DNA of 64,000 bases from Paraburkholderia phenazinium (GCF_900100735.1 NZ_FNCJ01000001.1:778437-842436); one strand, 5' to 3'; positions 23,161-32,762 are shown, numbered from the stretch's first letter. The notes: generated by a model from the letters alone, not told the origin. Numbers and translations are program-made.

Positions 23161-24222
23161 ATGAAAGAATTATTCAAAGTTTTCTGTGCCAAAGTATGCT
23201 TCGATAACTTAAAAGGTTTGGAATGCCTTATGTTGGCACGGGGAATCCTGATGGTCATCGCGTGTGTGCTTTGCATGGGTACGCCGGTTCCGGCGAACGC
23301 AACGTGCTCATTTTCGAGCGGTGGCTTTAATGTTGGAAACGTTGATTTTGGCAGCGTGACGGTGCCCGCAAACATGGCGGTGGGGACTGTCATTGTGTCG
23401 AAGTCTGCCCAGTATTACGACAATATCAACCCGGGGCAGCAGTTCTGGTGTGGAGCCAATGTGCCTACCACGTTGTCTTTCCAGATGTCGGGTACTGGCG
23501 CGGCCGGAGTATACGCCACTAATATCCCGGGCATTGGCATTAAAATTTTGACGCTCGCGAATACTGGATACGGTATTCCATCGGGAACTATGCCTGTTGT
23601 ATGGACCTGGACCGCACCCTCTCCTTACTACTTCCAGAATATGCGTTTCACGATGCAGCTCATCGTAACGGGGCCAGTTGACCTGAGCGCCACACCTGCA
23701 CTCTCCTATAACGTCAATCCCTGGTTAGTCATTCAGCCTACGGATGGTAGTGCGGCCCCGCTTGCGGTGTCGGGGCTTGCGGTAACGGCGACGATAGTCC
23801 CGCGCAGTTGTAGTGTGACTACACCTTCTGTCGAGCAACCATTGCCTACCGTCTCTCCAGGTAGTTTGGCCTTGGGACCGGCTGGACAGACGTCGTTCAA
23901 CCTCGGCGTCAACTGCCCTTCGGGGGCCAAGGTTTATGTGACGCTGACCGATGCGTCGAATGTTTCCAGCAGGTCGACCACCTTGGGACTGACACCAGAC
24001 TCAACGGCGACGGGCATTGGCTTGCAGATTCTTAAAGGAACGACGCCGATTGCCTACGGCCCCGACTCTCCGGTAGCGGGAAATATGAATCAATGGTCGG
24101 CAGGTACGGCCGCCGGTGGGACGATGAATATTCCATTGACCGTGCAATACATACGAACGACGGGGCCTTCGACCCCGGGTACAGTAAAGGGTGTGGCCAC
24201 CTTCACCATGTCCTATCAATAG
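23161..24222 (+). CDS. Fimbrial tip adhesin-like protein 2
   Basis: 353 residues from ATG 23161. A basic 30-residue extension precedes the hydrophobic signal core GILMVIACVLCMGTPVPANA. The N-terminal domain (CSFSSGGFNVGNVDFGSVTV onward) differs from adhesin 1 but shares motifs such as TVPANMAVGTVIV and GIGIKILT. The C-terminal pilin domain is clearly paralogous: GAKVYVTLTDASN, STTLGLTPDSTA, MNQWSAGTA and the final VATFTMSYQ. Codon use and base composition are less GC-rich than neighbours, suggesting recent transfer. It may be an alternative tip adhesin or an adaptor, assembled by the same usher. Confidence 0.78.
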   Translation: MKELFKVFCAKVCFDNLKGLECLMLARGILMVIACVLCMGTPVPANATCSFSSGGFNVGNVDFGSVTVPANMAVGTVIVSKSAQYYDNINPGQQFWCGANVPTTLSFQMSGTGAAGVYATNIPGIGIKILTLANTGYGIPSGTMPVVWTWTAPSPYYFQNMRFTMQLIVTGPVDLSATPALSYNVNPWLVIQPTDGSAAPLAVSGLAVTATIVPRSCSVTTPSVEQPLPTVSPGSLALGPAGQTSFNLGVNCPSGAKVYVTLTDASNVSSRSTTLGLTPDSTATGIGLQILKGTTPIAYGPDSPVAGNMNQWSAGTAAGGTMNIPLTVQYIRTTGPSTPGTVKGVATFTMSYQ

Positions 24223-24250
24223 CTCTGCGCAAGCGCCCCGCTGTTTGCCG

Positions 24251-24285
24251 GAAGCGCCTGGACGGGTGCCACGTCCAGGCGCTTC
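24251..24285 (+). terminator. Hairpin at the end of the fimbrial operon
   Basis: A perfect 13-bp stem (GAAGCGCCTGGAC and complement) with a 9-base loop lies 28 bases after the last adhesin stop. No T-run follows, so it may act as a stabilising or factor-assisted terminator. Confidence 0.5.
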
Positions 24286-24451
24286 ATCCGCCCCCGAATC
24301 CCCATTTCCCTTACGCCCGTCCCCATGACGTGTATCATTCGTTCCCTGCGCTGTTCTGTGCCGGCAATTCCCGTATTCTGAAACGCCCGTTCGCAACCGG
24401 GTTGTGATGCGGTGGAGTTGCCCGAACCCCTATTCGTGACCGCCCGTACCG

Positions 24452-26053
24452 ATGTCAGTCTCCGAACTCAAACGCCGCCGCACGTTCGCGGTTATTTCCC
24501 ACCCGGACGCGGGCAAGACCACGCTCACGGAAAAGCTGCTGCTGTTTTCGGGCGCGATTCAGATCGCCGGTACCGTGAAGGGCCGCAAAAGTAATCGGTA
24601 CGCGACCTCCGACTGGATGGAGATCGAAAAGCAGCGTGGCATTTCGGTGGCCAGCTCGGTGATGCAGTTCGAGTACGGCGACGCCGTCATCAACCTGCTC
24701 GACACCCCGGGCCACGAGGACTTCTCCGAAGACACCTACCGCGTACTGACGGCGGTCGACGCTGCCGTGATGGTAATCGACGGCGCCAACGGCGTCGAAC
24801 CGCAGACGCTGAAGCTGCTCGAAGTCTGCCGCAGCCGCAAGACGCCGATCGTCACCTTCATTAACAAGCTCGACCGTGAAGTGCGCGAGCCGCTCGAACT
24901 GCTCGATGAGATCGAACAGCATCTGGGCGTCGCGGCGATTCCGTTCACCTGGCCGATCGGCATGGGCAAGGAATTCCAGGGTGTCTATGACATCCAGCAT
25001 GATCAGGTGCGTTTGTTCCGCGCCGGCCAGGATAAGGCGGGCGGCGAGGTCGAAACGCTGCAAGCGCTTAGCAACGAAGACGGCGAACGCCGTTTCGGCC
25101 ATAGCTGGGTCAAGGCGAAAGAAGAAATCGACCTGATTACTGGCGCGTCGCCGGATTTCGACCGCGAGCAGTTTCTCGCCGGTCAGCAATCGCCGGTGCT
25201 GTTCGGCTCGGCCATCAACAACTTCGGCGTGAAGGAAATTCTGGACGCGCTGGTCGATCTGGCGCCGCCGCCGTCGGCACGCATGGCCGTGCAGCGGTCG
25301 GTAGAGCCGGATGAGCCGAAATTCACCGGTGTCGTGTTCAAGGTGCAGGCGAACATGGACCTGGCGCACCGCGACCGCGTGGCGTTCATCCGCGTCTGCT
25401 CAGGGCATTTCGAACGGGGCATGGCGTTGAAGGTGACCCGCTCGAACAAGACGTTCCGCGCGAATAACGTGGTGACGTTTCTGTCGCAGCGCCGCGAGAC
25501 GGTGAGTGAAGCATATCCGGGGGATATCATCGGCATCCCGAACCACGGCACGCTGAGCCTTGGCGATACGCTGACGGAAGGCGAAACGCTGCAGTTTGTC
25601 GGTCTGCCGTTCTTCGCGCCGGAAATTTTCCAGACAGTTGAAGTCGTGGATCCGATGCGCGCCAAGCAACTCGGCGAAGCGTTGAAGCAACTCGGCGAAG
25701 AGGGTGCGATTCAAGTGTTCCGGCCGGTTGGCGGTGGCTTGATGATTCTGGGTGCGGTTGGACAACTGCAGTTTGAAGTCGTGTCACACCGTCTCTCGAC
25801 TGAGTACAAGGTCGATGTACGGATGGCGCCGGCGCGCTACCGGATGTCGCGTTGGGTGACGTGCGACGACGCGGCCGAACTGCGTCGCTTCAACGATGCT
25901 TATGCTGCGCGGATCGCGCTTGATGCATCCAATGCACCGACGTATCTCGCGTCGCATATCTCCGAGATCGAAGTCGCGCAGAAGGCGTGGCCGAAGATCG
26001 TCTTCAATGAGTTGCGCGAGCATTCGGGCGCGCCGTTCAAGAAGGCGATGTAA
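24452..26053 (+). CDS. prfC: Peptide chain release factor 3
   Basis: 533 residues, the full RF3 length. GTPase motifs in order: G1 SHPDAGKTTL (about residue 17), G3 LDTPGHEDFSEDTYR, G4 FINKLDRE, with the RF3-specific stretches KGRKSNRYATSDWMEIEKQRGISV and VFKVQANMDLAHRDRVAFIRVCSG. RF3 recycles RF1/RF2 from the ribosome after peptide release. It sits alone in its own unit with two hairpins behind it. The start codon directly follows the preceding TACCG with only a weak ribosome site, which is common for this gene. Housekeeping gene flanking the accessory fimbrial block. Confidence 0.97.
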   Translation: MSVSELKRRRTFAVISHPDAGKTTLTEKLLLFSGAIQIAGTVKGRKSNRYATSDWMEIEKQRGISVASSVMQFEYGDAVINLLDTPGHEDFSEDTYRVLTAVDAAVMVIDGANGVEPQTLKLLEVCRSRKTPIVTFINKLDREVREPLELLDEIEQHLGVAAIPFTWPIGMGKEFQGVYDIQHDQVRLFRAGQDKAGGEVETLQALSNEDGERRFGHSWVKAKEEIDLITGASPDFDREQFLAGQQSPVLFGSAINNFGVKEILDALVDLAPPPSARMAVQRSVEPDEPKFTGVVFKVQANMDLAHRDRVAFIRVCSGHFERGMALKVTRSNKTFRANNVVTFLSQRRETVSEAYPGDIIGIPNHGTLSLGDTLTEGETLQFVGLPFFAPEIFQTVEVVDPMRAKQLGEALKQLGEEGAIQVFRPVGGGLMILGAVGQLQFEVVSHRLSTEYKVDVRMAPARYRMSRWVTCDDAAELRRFNDAYAARIALDASNAPTYLASHISEIEVAQKAWPKIVFNELREHSGAPFKKAM

Positions 26054-26087
26054 GCAGCGCGTTTGCTGTGGAGAATTGATAGACTTG

Positions 26088-26144
26088 TTAGTGGCCCTCG
26101 CGTGGGCCACTAATGCAAATAAAGGCCCATATGTGGGCCTTTAT
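26088..26144. terminator. Double hairpin terminator after prfC
   Basis: Two hairpins follow one another: TTAGTGGCCC/GGGCCACTAA (26088-26113, loop 6) and ATAAAGGCCCA/TGGGCCTTTAT (26119-26144, loop 4). The second ends in TTTAT on both strands, so it can stop transcription from prfC and from the convergent gene at 26158. Confidence 0.75.
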
Positions 26145-26157
26145 GCGTTAACGGAGG

Positions 26158-26532
26158 TCAGTGTCTCGTCATCGTAGACGGCGCGAGAATTGTAACCTCG
26201 GAATCGGCATCCGCTTCCACGTGTTCGTAGTGCGCGCGGCGTAGTTCCCGCTTCAATATCTGCCCGTTGCGCAAGCCCTGGAAAAATTCAGCGTCGAGCC
26301 GTGCATTGGCTTCGGCGCTAGCCGCGATCTCTTCGAACGCGAACAGCAGCTTGGCGCGCCTTGCCGGCGACGAATTGCATTGTTCGATCGCACGGGCCAG
26401 TGAGGCGAGCTTGGCGAACTGCTCAACAGTTCGCTGTGCTGCGGTGGCCGCCTTCTCGAGGATGCTATCGAGCAGTTGATCGCTGGCGGGAACTTCCAGC
26501 GCTTGGGGCAGAGGAGATTTGTCTTCGGTCAT
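26158..26532 (-). CDS. Hypothetical helical protein
   Basis: 124 residues from ATG 26532; the frame extends upstream without a better start. The sequence is soluble and predicted mostly helical, with many alanines and charged residues (AAQRTVEQFAKLASLARAIEQ, AKLLFAFEEIAASAEANARLDAEF) and a short C-terminal beta-like tail (EVTILAPS). No signal peptide, no cysteine cluster except one Cys. No family recognised; monocistronic between prfC and a LysR gene. Confidence 0.55.
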   Translation of the reverse strand: MTEDKSPLPQALEVPASDQLLDSILEKAATAAQRTVEQFAKLASLARAIEQCNSSPARRAKLLFAFEEIAASAEANARLDAEFFQGLRNGQILKRELRRAHYEHVEADADSEVTILAPSTMTRH

Positions 26533-26705
26533 GATTCGGCAGTCGTTGATGAGGTTCTGCGCGCCACTGCACACGTCAGGCCGTCAAACCCTGATACCGT
26601 CATCTAAATGGCAACGAAAGTATAGAGCATCGCAGAGGTGCAGCTTTTTTGATATGAACCCGCAAGCATGCCCGCTCCGTCTTGAAAACAATCGACGCCG
26701 CTTTC

Positions 26706-27575
26706 TCACCCCATCTTCAAAACCTCTTCCCGCAGCCACCCCGCAAACGCCTGCACATGCTCAAGCGCTGCATGCCGTTGCGCGATATCGAGCCAATACC
26801 CAAACGGCCCGCTCACCTCGATCTCGGAAATACGCGCAAGGCTGCCATCCGTCAGTTCCTCGACGATCATGTTGCGGTCGACGATCGCCAAACCCGCGCC
26901 TTTGCGCGCCGCATGAATCGCCTGCTCAAGATTCGAAAACTCGATTCCGTTTTCCGCGTAATGCGCCGGCAGGCCGGCGGTCGCCAGCCAGTTCGGCCAC
27001 AGATCGAGCCGCGTCTCGTTATGCAGCACATGCAGCGCGGGCAGTCGCTCAAGCAACGTATCAAGCGAGCGTCCGAGCAGATGCGGCGCACCCACCAGCG
27101 TATGGCGCTCGGTCATCAGCAACTCGGAATGCGCGTCCGGCAGCACGTCGCGGCCGAAGCGGATGTTGCAATGGCAATCCTCGCTTGGCTCGGTACGGAT
27201 GGACAGTTCGACATCGGGCAGTTCCACCGCCAGCGAGCCGAGCCGCGGCGAGAACCACTGAGTCGCGAAGGTGGGCGGCACGGACAGCACGAGGCGGCGT
27301 CGCCCTTTGGCAGTGGTGATCTGGCGCGTGCCGCGCTCGATCGTATCGAACGCCTCGGACACGCACGGCAGCAACTGCAAACCCGCCGCCGTCAGCCGGA
27401 TGCCCTTGTGGTCGCGCTCGAACAGCTTTGCGCCGAGCGACTCCTCCAGTATCTTGATCTGGCGGCTCACCGCGCCCTGCGTCACGCATAGCGCGCTCGC
27501 CGCGCGGTTGAAGCTCAAATGACGTGCTGTCTCTTCGAAGAAGCGCAACGCAATCAGCGATGGCAAGCGCCGCAT
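26706..27575 (-). CDS. LysR-type regulator (GcvA-like)
   Basis: 289 residues from ATG 27575; the longer frame is low-quality upstream sequence. The N-terminal winged helix-turn-helix reads ALRFFEETARHLSFNRAASALCVTQGAVSRQIKILEESLGAKLFERDHKG. The effector domain starts around residue 90 (RRLVLSVPPTFATQWFSPRLG), the form typical of the GcvA/AmpR branch, and ends with VQAFAGWLREEVLKMG. It should bind a small-molecule ligand and regulate a nearby or unlinked operon. The divergent partner across a 449-base gap is the acyl-CoA synthetase/GNAT gene at 28025, a plausible target. Confidence 0.9.
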   Translation of the reverse strand: MRRLPSLIALRFFEETARHLSFNRAASALCVTQGAVSRQIKILEESLGAKLFERDHKGIRLTAAGLQLLPCVSEAFDTIERGTRQITTAKGRRRLVLSVPPTFATQWFSPRLGSLAVELPDVELSIRTEPSEDCHCNIRFGRDVLPDAHSELLMTERHTLVGAPHLLGRSLDTLLERLPALHVLHNETRLDLWPNWLATAGLPAHYAENGIEFSNLEQAIHAARKGAGLAIVDRNMIVEELTDGSLARISEIEVSGPFGYWLDIAQRHAALEHVQAFAGWLREEVLKMG

Positions 27576-28024
27576 ACCTTCACCTTCTGTCTTTTCTGGT
27601 CGTCCGGTGGTGCGCCGGGTTGGCGCGTCCTGCCGTCCGCAATGGTTGTCATCGTTCTGCGATCGCCGCGGGCGTCTCGTCTCCAGAGCGGCCCCGCGGC
27701 AATCGTGCTGCAATTGGCATGTCCGCCGGCCCGTCTCCCGGACCGCGTGCCGCCTCGCCGCATCTTACTGCGTTTGGGGTACGACCGATGCCGCGCGACG
27801 GCGCGTCGTCTCCAACACGCTTCATGGCGCGGATTGTCGCATTTCGGCTCGCATGTTGAGCGGGTGCGAGCAACAAAAGGTGCTCGTCCGGGAACAGGTC
27901 AAACGGCGTGCGGTGCCAAGAGGTTTTCCTGATCTGACGCGCTGCACAACGGGCCGAGATCGCCTATTCTGAGGGGGACGCGCGTTCCTCCTAAACGCGC
28001 CCCCTTCGACTCGCGGAGAGTCCC
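27576..28024. other. 449-base divergent intergenic region
   Basis: No supported gene. A 7-bp hairpin GCGCGTT/AACGCGC (27980-28000), extended by a GGGG/CCCC clamp with a two-base bulge, lies in the leader of the gene at 28025, just downstream of a TATTCT -10-like box (27965). Open frames on both strands are composition noise. Confidence 0.4.
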
Positions 28025-30391
28025 GTGACCGTTCGCAATCTCGATGCCCTGTTCCGACCCAAATCCGTCGCGGTGATCGGCGCTTCGCGTCGGCCGCGCA
28101 GCACCGGCGCCCTGGTATGGGCGAGCGTGGTGGGAGGGGGCTTCGATGGGCCGCTGTGGCCGGTGAATCCGAAGTACGACGCGCTCGACGGCCATCTGGT
28201 GGTGGCGGACGCCGGTGACCTGCCCGAGGCTCCCACGGTGGCGCTGATCTGCACGCCTCCCGCGACATGGCCGGGCATCATCCACAAACTCGGTGGTCTG
28301 GGCACGCGAGCCGCCATCATCGTGGGGGAAGTGCATTGCGACGAAGACCGCACCGCGCTTAGGCATGCCCTATCGGCGGCGCGACCGCATCTGTTGCGAA
28401 TTGTCGGTCCCGGGAGCCTTGGGGTGGTGTCGCCTGCGCTGCGGGCGCATCTGGGGGCTCCCTCGTGCCTGGTGAAGGCGGGCGGGGTGGCGTGGGTGTC
28501 GCAGTCCAATGCCCTGACGAATGCGGTGCTGGGTTGGGCGCACGCGCGTGGCTTGGGCTTCTCGCACGCGGTGGCGCTCGGCGGCGAGGCGGATGTGGAC
28601 GCCGGCGACGTGCTCGACTACCTGGCGAGCGACCCCGGCACGCGCGCCATCCTGCTCGAGCTCGACACGGTGCGCGCGGCCCGTAAATTCATGTCGGCGG
28701 CGCGGGCGGCGGCGCGCAACAAGCCGGTTCTGGCCCTGCGCTCGGGCCGTGCCGATCCCGCCGACGGTTTGTACACGGCGGCATTCCGGCGTGCGGGGTT
28801 GGTGCGCGTCGATTCGCTCGACGACCTGCTCGACGAAATCGAAACGCTTGGGGTAGGCCGCGTCGCGGCCGGGGCGACGGCGACGCTGATCACCAGCGAC
28901 CGCGGCGTCGCGACGCTCGCCTGCGATGCGTTCGCGGCGGCGGGCGACACCCTCGCGCAGTGGCCTGCAGAAACCACGGAGGCGGTCGCCAACGCGCTAC
29001 CGCGAGCGGTCGCAGGCAACCCGCTGCTGCTTGGCGACGACGCGAAGGCCGAGCATTTCGGCACGGCCTTGCAGGTCCTCGCGCAGCATCGCGCGACCGG
29101 CACGGCGTTCGTCGTGCATGCGTCGACCCATAACGCGCCGGTTGGCGAGGTCGCGCAGGCGCTGATCGCAAATCAGAAGTTTGCATATCGTGGGCTGCTG
29201 GCGTGTTTCTTCGGTGGGGTGGACGCGGCGACGCGCGATGCGTTGCACGCCCAGGGCATCCCGGTCCATACAACGCCGCAGCGCCTTGCGCGGGCGTTCG
29301 CCCGTCTGGTCGATTACCGGTTGGGGCGCGAGTTGTTGATGCAGACGCCTGAGGGACTGCCGGCGCAGATTCCCGCTGAGATCGACGCCGCCCAGGCGCA
29401 AGCGCGTGCGGCCTTGGCGGCGGGCGAGGACACGCTTACCGAAGAACATGCGGCGAGCCTGCTGGCGCATTTCGGGCTGCACGTCGAGCCTCGGGAGGCA
29501 AACCAGGACAAGATCGTCGACATCGACGTCGAGTTGCACGACGACGACAACTTCGGTCCAGTGTTCCGCTTCACGACGCCATCGGCGGATGGCGTGTCGG
29601 CGCCGCTGCGCGTCTTCGGCTTACCGCCGCTCAACCCGATGCTGGCGCGCGATATGGTGACCCGCTCGCCGTACGCTCGAGTCGCCGCGCCCGAGCCGGT
29701 GCTGGCGGCTTTCACGGCGCTCTCGCAAGTGGTATGCGACGTGCGCGAGATCGTCGGGTTAAAGCTCGCGCTGAGGGTGTTCCGCGAGCACACCTCAGTG
29801 GTGGCGCCGACGATCCAGCTCGGCGCCAAGCGCAGTCGGCTTGCGATCATGCCGTATCCGCGTCGCTATGAGGAAACGCTCGACTGGCACGGCTTGCGCA
29901 TCACCGTGCGGCCCATCCGCCCCGAGGATGAGGCGGCCCATCACGACTTCGTCGAAGCGATGACACCCGACGACCTGCGTCTGCGGTTCTTCGGCGCGGT
30001 TGGCAGCTTCGATCACTCGCAGCTCGCGCGGATGACGCAGATCGACTACGACCGGGAGATGGCGTTGATCGCAACGGTCCCGTGCGATGAGGGCTTTACG
30101 CGGACGCTGGGGGTAGTGCGCGCCGTGGCAGACCCGGATAACGAAACCGCGGAGTTTGCGGTGGCGATTCGCTCGGATCAGAAGGGGCGACGGCTCGGCA
30201 AGCTGCTGATGGAGAAGATCATCGCGTATGCGCGTTCGCGCGGCACCCATTGGCTGGTGGGGGAAGCGCTGCGAGAGAATGGTCCAATGATCGCGCTGGC
30301 GAAGGCGTGTGGTTTTACCGTGACGCCGACCGAAGATCCCGGCGTGGTGGGGTTCAGGATGCCGCTGGATGAGGCGGAAGCGGTGGTTTAA
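28025..30391 (+). CDS. Pat-like acyl-CoA synthetase/GNAT fusion with reduced ATP-grasp
   Basis: 788 residues from GTG 28025 (GGAGAG upstream). Residues 1-130 form a CoA-binding Rossmann domain (LFRPKSVAVIGASRRPRSTGALV). About 135-430 form the succinyl-CoA ligase-like domains (GPGSLGVVSP, WVSQSNALTNAVLGWA, GGEADVDAGDVLDYLASD). About 465-600 are only part of an ATP-grasp domain: HFGLHVEPREA jumps straight to DDDNFGPVFRF and LPPLNPMLARD. About 620-780 is a GNAT acetyltransferase (LRLRFFGAVGSF, AVAIRSDQKGRRLGKLLMEKI). Pat proteins acetylate lysines of acetyl-CoA synthetase and other enzymes. About 85 residues carrying the ATP lysine appear absent, so ligase activity is unlikely. Confidence 0.85.
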   Translation: MTVRNLDALFRPKSVAVIGASRRPRSTGALVWASVVGGGFDGPLWPVNPKYDALDGHLVVADAGDLPEAPTVALICTPPATWPGIIHKLGGLGTRAAIIVGEVHCDEDRTALRHALSAARPHLLRIVGPGSLGVVSPALRAHLGAPSCLVKAGGVAWVSQSNALTNAVLGWAHARGLGFSHAVALGGEADVDAGDVLDYLASDPGTRAILLELDTVRAARKFMSAARAAARNKPVLALRSGRADPADGLYTAAFRRAGLVRVDSLDDLLDEIETLGVGRVAAGATATLITSDRGVATLACDAFAAAGDTLAQWPAETTEAVANALPRAVAGNPLLLGDDAKAEHFGTALQVLAQHRATGTAFVVHASTHNAPVGEVAQALIANQKFAYRGLLACFFGGVDAATRDALHAQGIPVHTTPQRLARAFARLVDYRLGRELLMQTPEGLPAQIPAEIDAAQAQARAALAAGEDTLTEEHAASLLAHFGLHVEPREANQDKIVDIDVELHDDDNFGPVFRFTTPSADGVSAPLRVFGLPPLNPMLARDMVTRSPYARVAAPEPVLAAFTALSQVVCDVREIVGLKLALRVFREHTSVVAPTIQLGAKRSRLAIMPYPRRYEETLDWHGLRITVRPIRPEDEAAHHDFVEAMTPDDLRLRFFGAVGSFDHSQLARMTQIDYDREMALIATVPCDEGFTRTLGVVRAVADPDNETAEFAVAIRSDQKGRRLGKLLMEKIIAYARSRGTHWLVGEALRENGPMIALAKACGFTVTPTEDPGVVGFRMPLDEAEAVV

Positions 30392-31965
30392 CGGGCGGCC
30401 CGTCCGTCCTGCGGCACGAATCGCTCCTGCAAGGCCGCAGCGACCCGCGTCAGTACCTCGTCCCAGTCGCCCCGCTTTCGTTGGGTGAAGAGACGCACGG
30501 TGGGATACCACGGGCTGTCATCCCGGTCGCGCAACCAGCGCCAGCAACCCGCGAAACGGTTCAGCAGCCAGACTGGCTTGCCCATCGCCGCGGCCAGATG
30601 TGCCACTGAGGTATCGACGGAGATCACCAGGTCGAGATTTTCGATCAGCGCGGCGGTATCCGCGAAGTCCATGACTTCACCCATCCAGTCTGTCAGATTC
30701 GCCCGCATGGCCCCGTTGGGACGCTTCGTCGCGTCCTCAGTCTTCTGCAAACTGACCCAACGGATGTGTGGCAAAGCGAGCAAGGGCGCGATTTGCTCGG
30801 GCGTCAGGCTGCGCATTTTGTCTTCCATCATGCCCGAATGGCCGCCGGCCCAGATCACGCCGACGCGCGGCAGTTCGGGGTTGGGTAATGCAGCCAGTTT
30901 TGCACGCCACGAGGCAGCGCCTTTGGGATCGGCATAGAGATACGGCATTGCGGCGGGGATGGTGTCCAGACGGGTGCCGAACGCCATAGGTAGCGACATC
31001 AAAGGGCAGTGCCAGTCCCAGTCGTCGAGGTCGGCAGTCTCGGCATCGACCAGCACGAGGCCAGGCCAGCGCATGCACAACGACTGTTCGTACAGACGCC
31101 GCAAGGCTGGCCGGCAAACGTAACCGACTCGCGAAAAGCGCTCGAGTGCCAACGGCAAGTAGCGCACAAACTGGAGACTGTCGCCGTGGCCTTGCTCAGA
31201 GATGACAAGCAAGCGCGAGCCGGTCGCGCTTTCTCTCTGCGCGTGGCGCGCCGCGTCTGGATCTTCGCCTTTCCATTGCGGCAGCGGGATTTGCGGACGT
31301 GCCCTCGGCGCGGGACGCCCTTCCGGGCTGATGAAGTTGGCCCAGCGCTCTTCGAACCAGGGCCATGCTTCTTCATAACGTCCCGCTGCCAGCAAGACCG
31401 GGCCAAGATGGGCGTGCGCGCTGCGATCGTCTGGCGCCAGCACCATGGCGCGTCGCAGGTGCCACTCGGCCTCGTCCAGCTCGCCCAGAACTCTGGCGAC
31501 CACACCCATGTTGGCGTGCGCCTGTGCGTGATCTGGTTCGAGTTCGAGGAGCTTGCCATAGCTGAGGGCTGCTTCGTCGATGAGTCCCTGTGCGAACAGC
31601 GCCGCTCCTTCGTAGTAGTGCAACGTGGTCGAGTCGGGCTGAAGCGCAAGCCCTTGCCGGGCTGTTTGCGTTGCGCTAGTGAGCGCGTTCAACTTGAGTT
31701 GAACAAGGCACAGCGTGGTGTAGAAATCGGGATGGGCCAGCACCTCGATCGCGCGCTCAATCCAGATTTGCGCAACCTTCAACTGATTCAAATCGAGCGC
31801 TAACAGGCCCCGTAGGTAACGGGCGCCGGCACGCCCCGGATCGTGGGCCAGGATTCGCTCGACCAGTGCTTGCGCTGTCGCGATATCACCAGCCCCACGA
31901 GCTGCGTCAGCCTCGATGTACCAGGTTTGAATGTCGGCAGACGAGATGGAGGATGGGGTGGGCAT
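30388..31965 (-). CDS. TPR-glycosyltransferase family 9-like protein
   Basis: 525 residues from ATG 31965. About residues 10-220 contain tetratricopeptide repeats (LQPDSTTLHYYEGAALFAQG, LEPDHAQAHANMGVVARVLG, LAPDDRSAHAHLGPVLLAAG). The C-terminal half resembles heptosyltransferase-like GT-B domains: LLVISEQGHGDSLQFVRYLP, GVIWAGGHSG and the family-wide VISVDTSVAHLAAAMGKPVWLLN. Such fusions occur near flagellin or surface-glycan genes and may glycosylate proteins, but no substrate gene is linked here. Its stop overlaps the convergent Pat-like stop by sharing the bases TTAA. Confidence 0.8.
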   Translation of the reverse strand: MPTPSSISSADIQTWYIEADAARGAGDIATAQALVERILAHDPGRAGARYLRGLLALDLNQLKVAQIWIERAIEVLAHPDFYTTLCLVQLKLNALTSATQTARQGLALQPDSTTLHYYEGAALFAQGLIDEAALSYGKLLELEPDHAQAHANMGVVARVLGELDEAEWHLRRAMVLAPDDRSAHAHLGPVLLAAGRYEEAWPWFEERWANFISPEGRPAPRARPQIPLPQWKGEDPDAARHAQRESATGSRLLVISEQGHGDSLQFVRYLPLALERFSRVGYVCRPALRRLYEQSLCMRWPGLVLVDAETADLDDWDWHCPLMSLPMAFGTRLDTIPAAMPYLYADPKGAASWRAKLAALPNPELPRVGVIWAGGHSGMMEDKMRSLTPEQIAPLLALPHIRWVSLQKTEDATKRPNGAMRANLTDWMGEVMDFADTAALIENLDLVISVDTSVAHLAAAMGKPVWLLNRFAGCWRWLRDRDDSPWYPTVRLFTQRKRGDWDEVLTRVAAALQERFVPQDGRAAR

Positions 31966-32255
31966 GATTGGCGGGCGAGGGCGTGTGCGTTTTGTTGGGC
32001 GCCAATTATCCGCGCTGCGGAGCGGCTCGTCTGTAGGGCAATTCCGATAGGTTTTGCCTGAAAATCCGGGCTGTTGCCGCGGGTGCGATCGGTTTAAGCG
32101 GCGGCTTCTGACGCCGTGCCTTTGAGAATCCTCTGAGTGTAGGGAAGGGTCATTGCCGATATATTTTTGGGTTTCCTTTAGCGATCCGAAGCGGGGCCGA
32201 CGCGCCGCGTATTCATGACATCGACGCATCGAGTACGCCCGTACGTCGTGAGCGC

Positions 32256-32615
32256 GTGTCCACCGCTGACCAGCCCAAAAACATTCTGACCGATATTCAA
32301 ATGGATAACCTCGCCGTCTCCGACCACTTCATCAAGTCACTGCTATTCGCATTTTTCTTCAGCGCCGTGGCGATCTTCGTGCTTCAAATGACGGGTCTCA
32401 TCGACCCGGACCACATCATAGGCCGCGAAGGTGTCGCATGGCTTGTCGCGACTACTGTTTGCACACTCGAACCAGTTCTGCGTCACCAAGGCATCCTGAA
32501 GGGTGGCATCGAAAGCAGCATCGCTGAATTCACCAAAGCCAGCGCGCTCGGACGTCTGATCGGCGCACCGGCAGGTTGTGCGTTTGCTTGGGCGATGACG
32601 ATTGTCGGGTCGTAA
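32256..32615 (+). CDS. Small inner-membrane protein of unknown function
   Basis: 119 residues from GTG 32256; ATG 32301 is an alternative with no visible ribosome site. One clear membrane segment (SLLFAFFFSAVAIFVLQMTGLI) and a second weaker one near the C-terminus (LIGAPAGCAFAWAMTIVG) flank a soluble loop with two cysteines in total. No family recognised. It stands alone between a divergent glycosyltransferase gene and small envelope genes. Confidence 0.55.
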   Translation: MSTADQPKNILTDIQMDNLAVSDHFIKSLLFAFFFSAVAIFVLQMTGLIDPDHIIGREGVAWLVATTVCTLEPVLRHQGILKGGIESSIAEFTKASALGRLIGAPAGCAFAWAMTIVGS

Positions 32616-32762
32616 GCTTCGTTTTTGTGCAGAGTTGCAAAATGTCGTCAAGGATTCCAAATTAAACCGTGAATGAGTCAACGGCTTATTCGAGAAGCCG
32701 TTAAACACACGACCGCTACCAGGTCGCTACTCAATCACGGCTTTATTCACGGAGTACAGACG

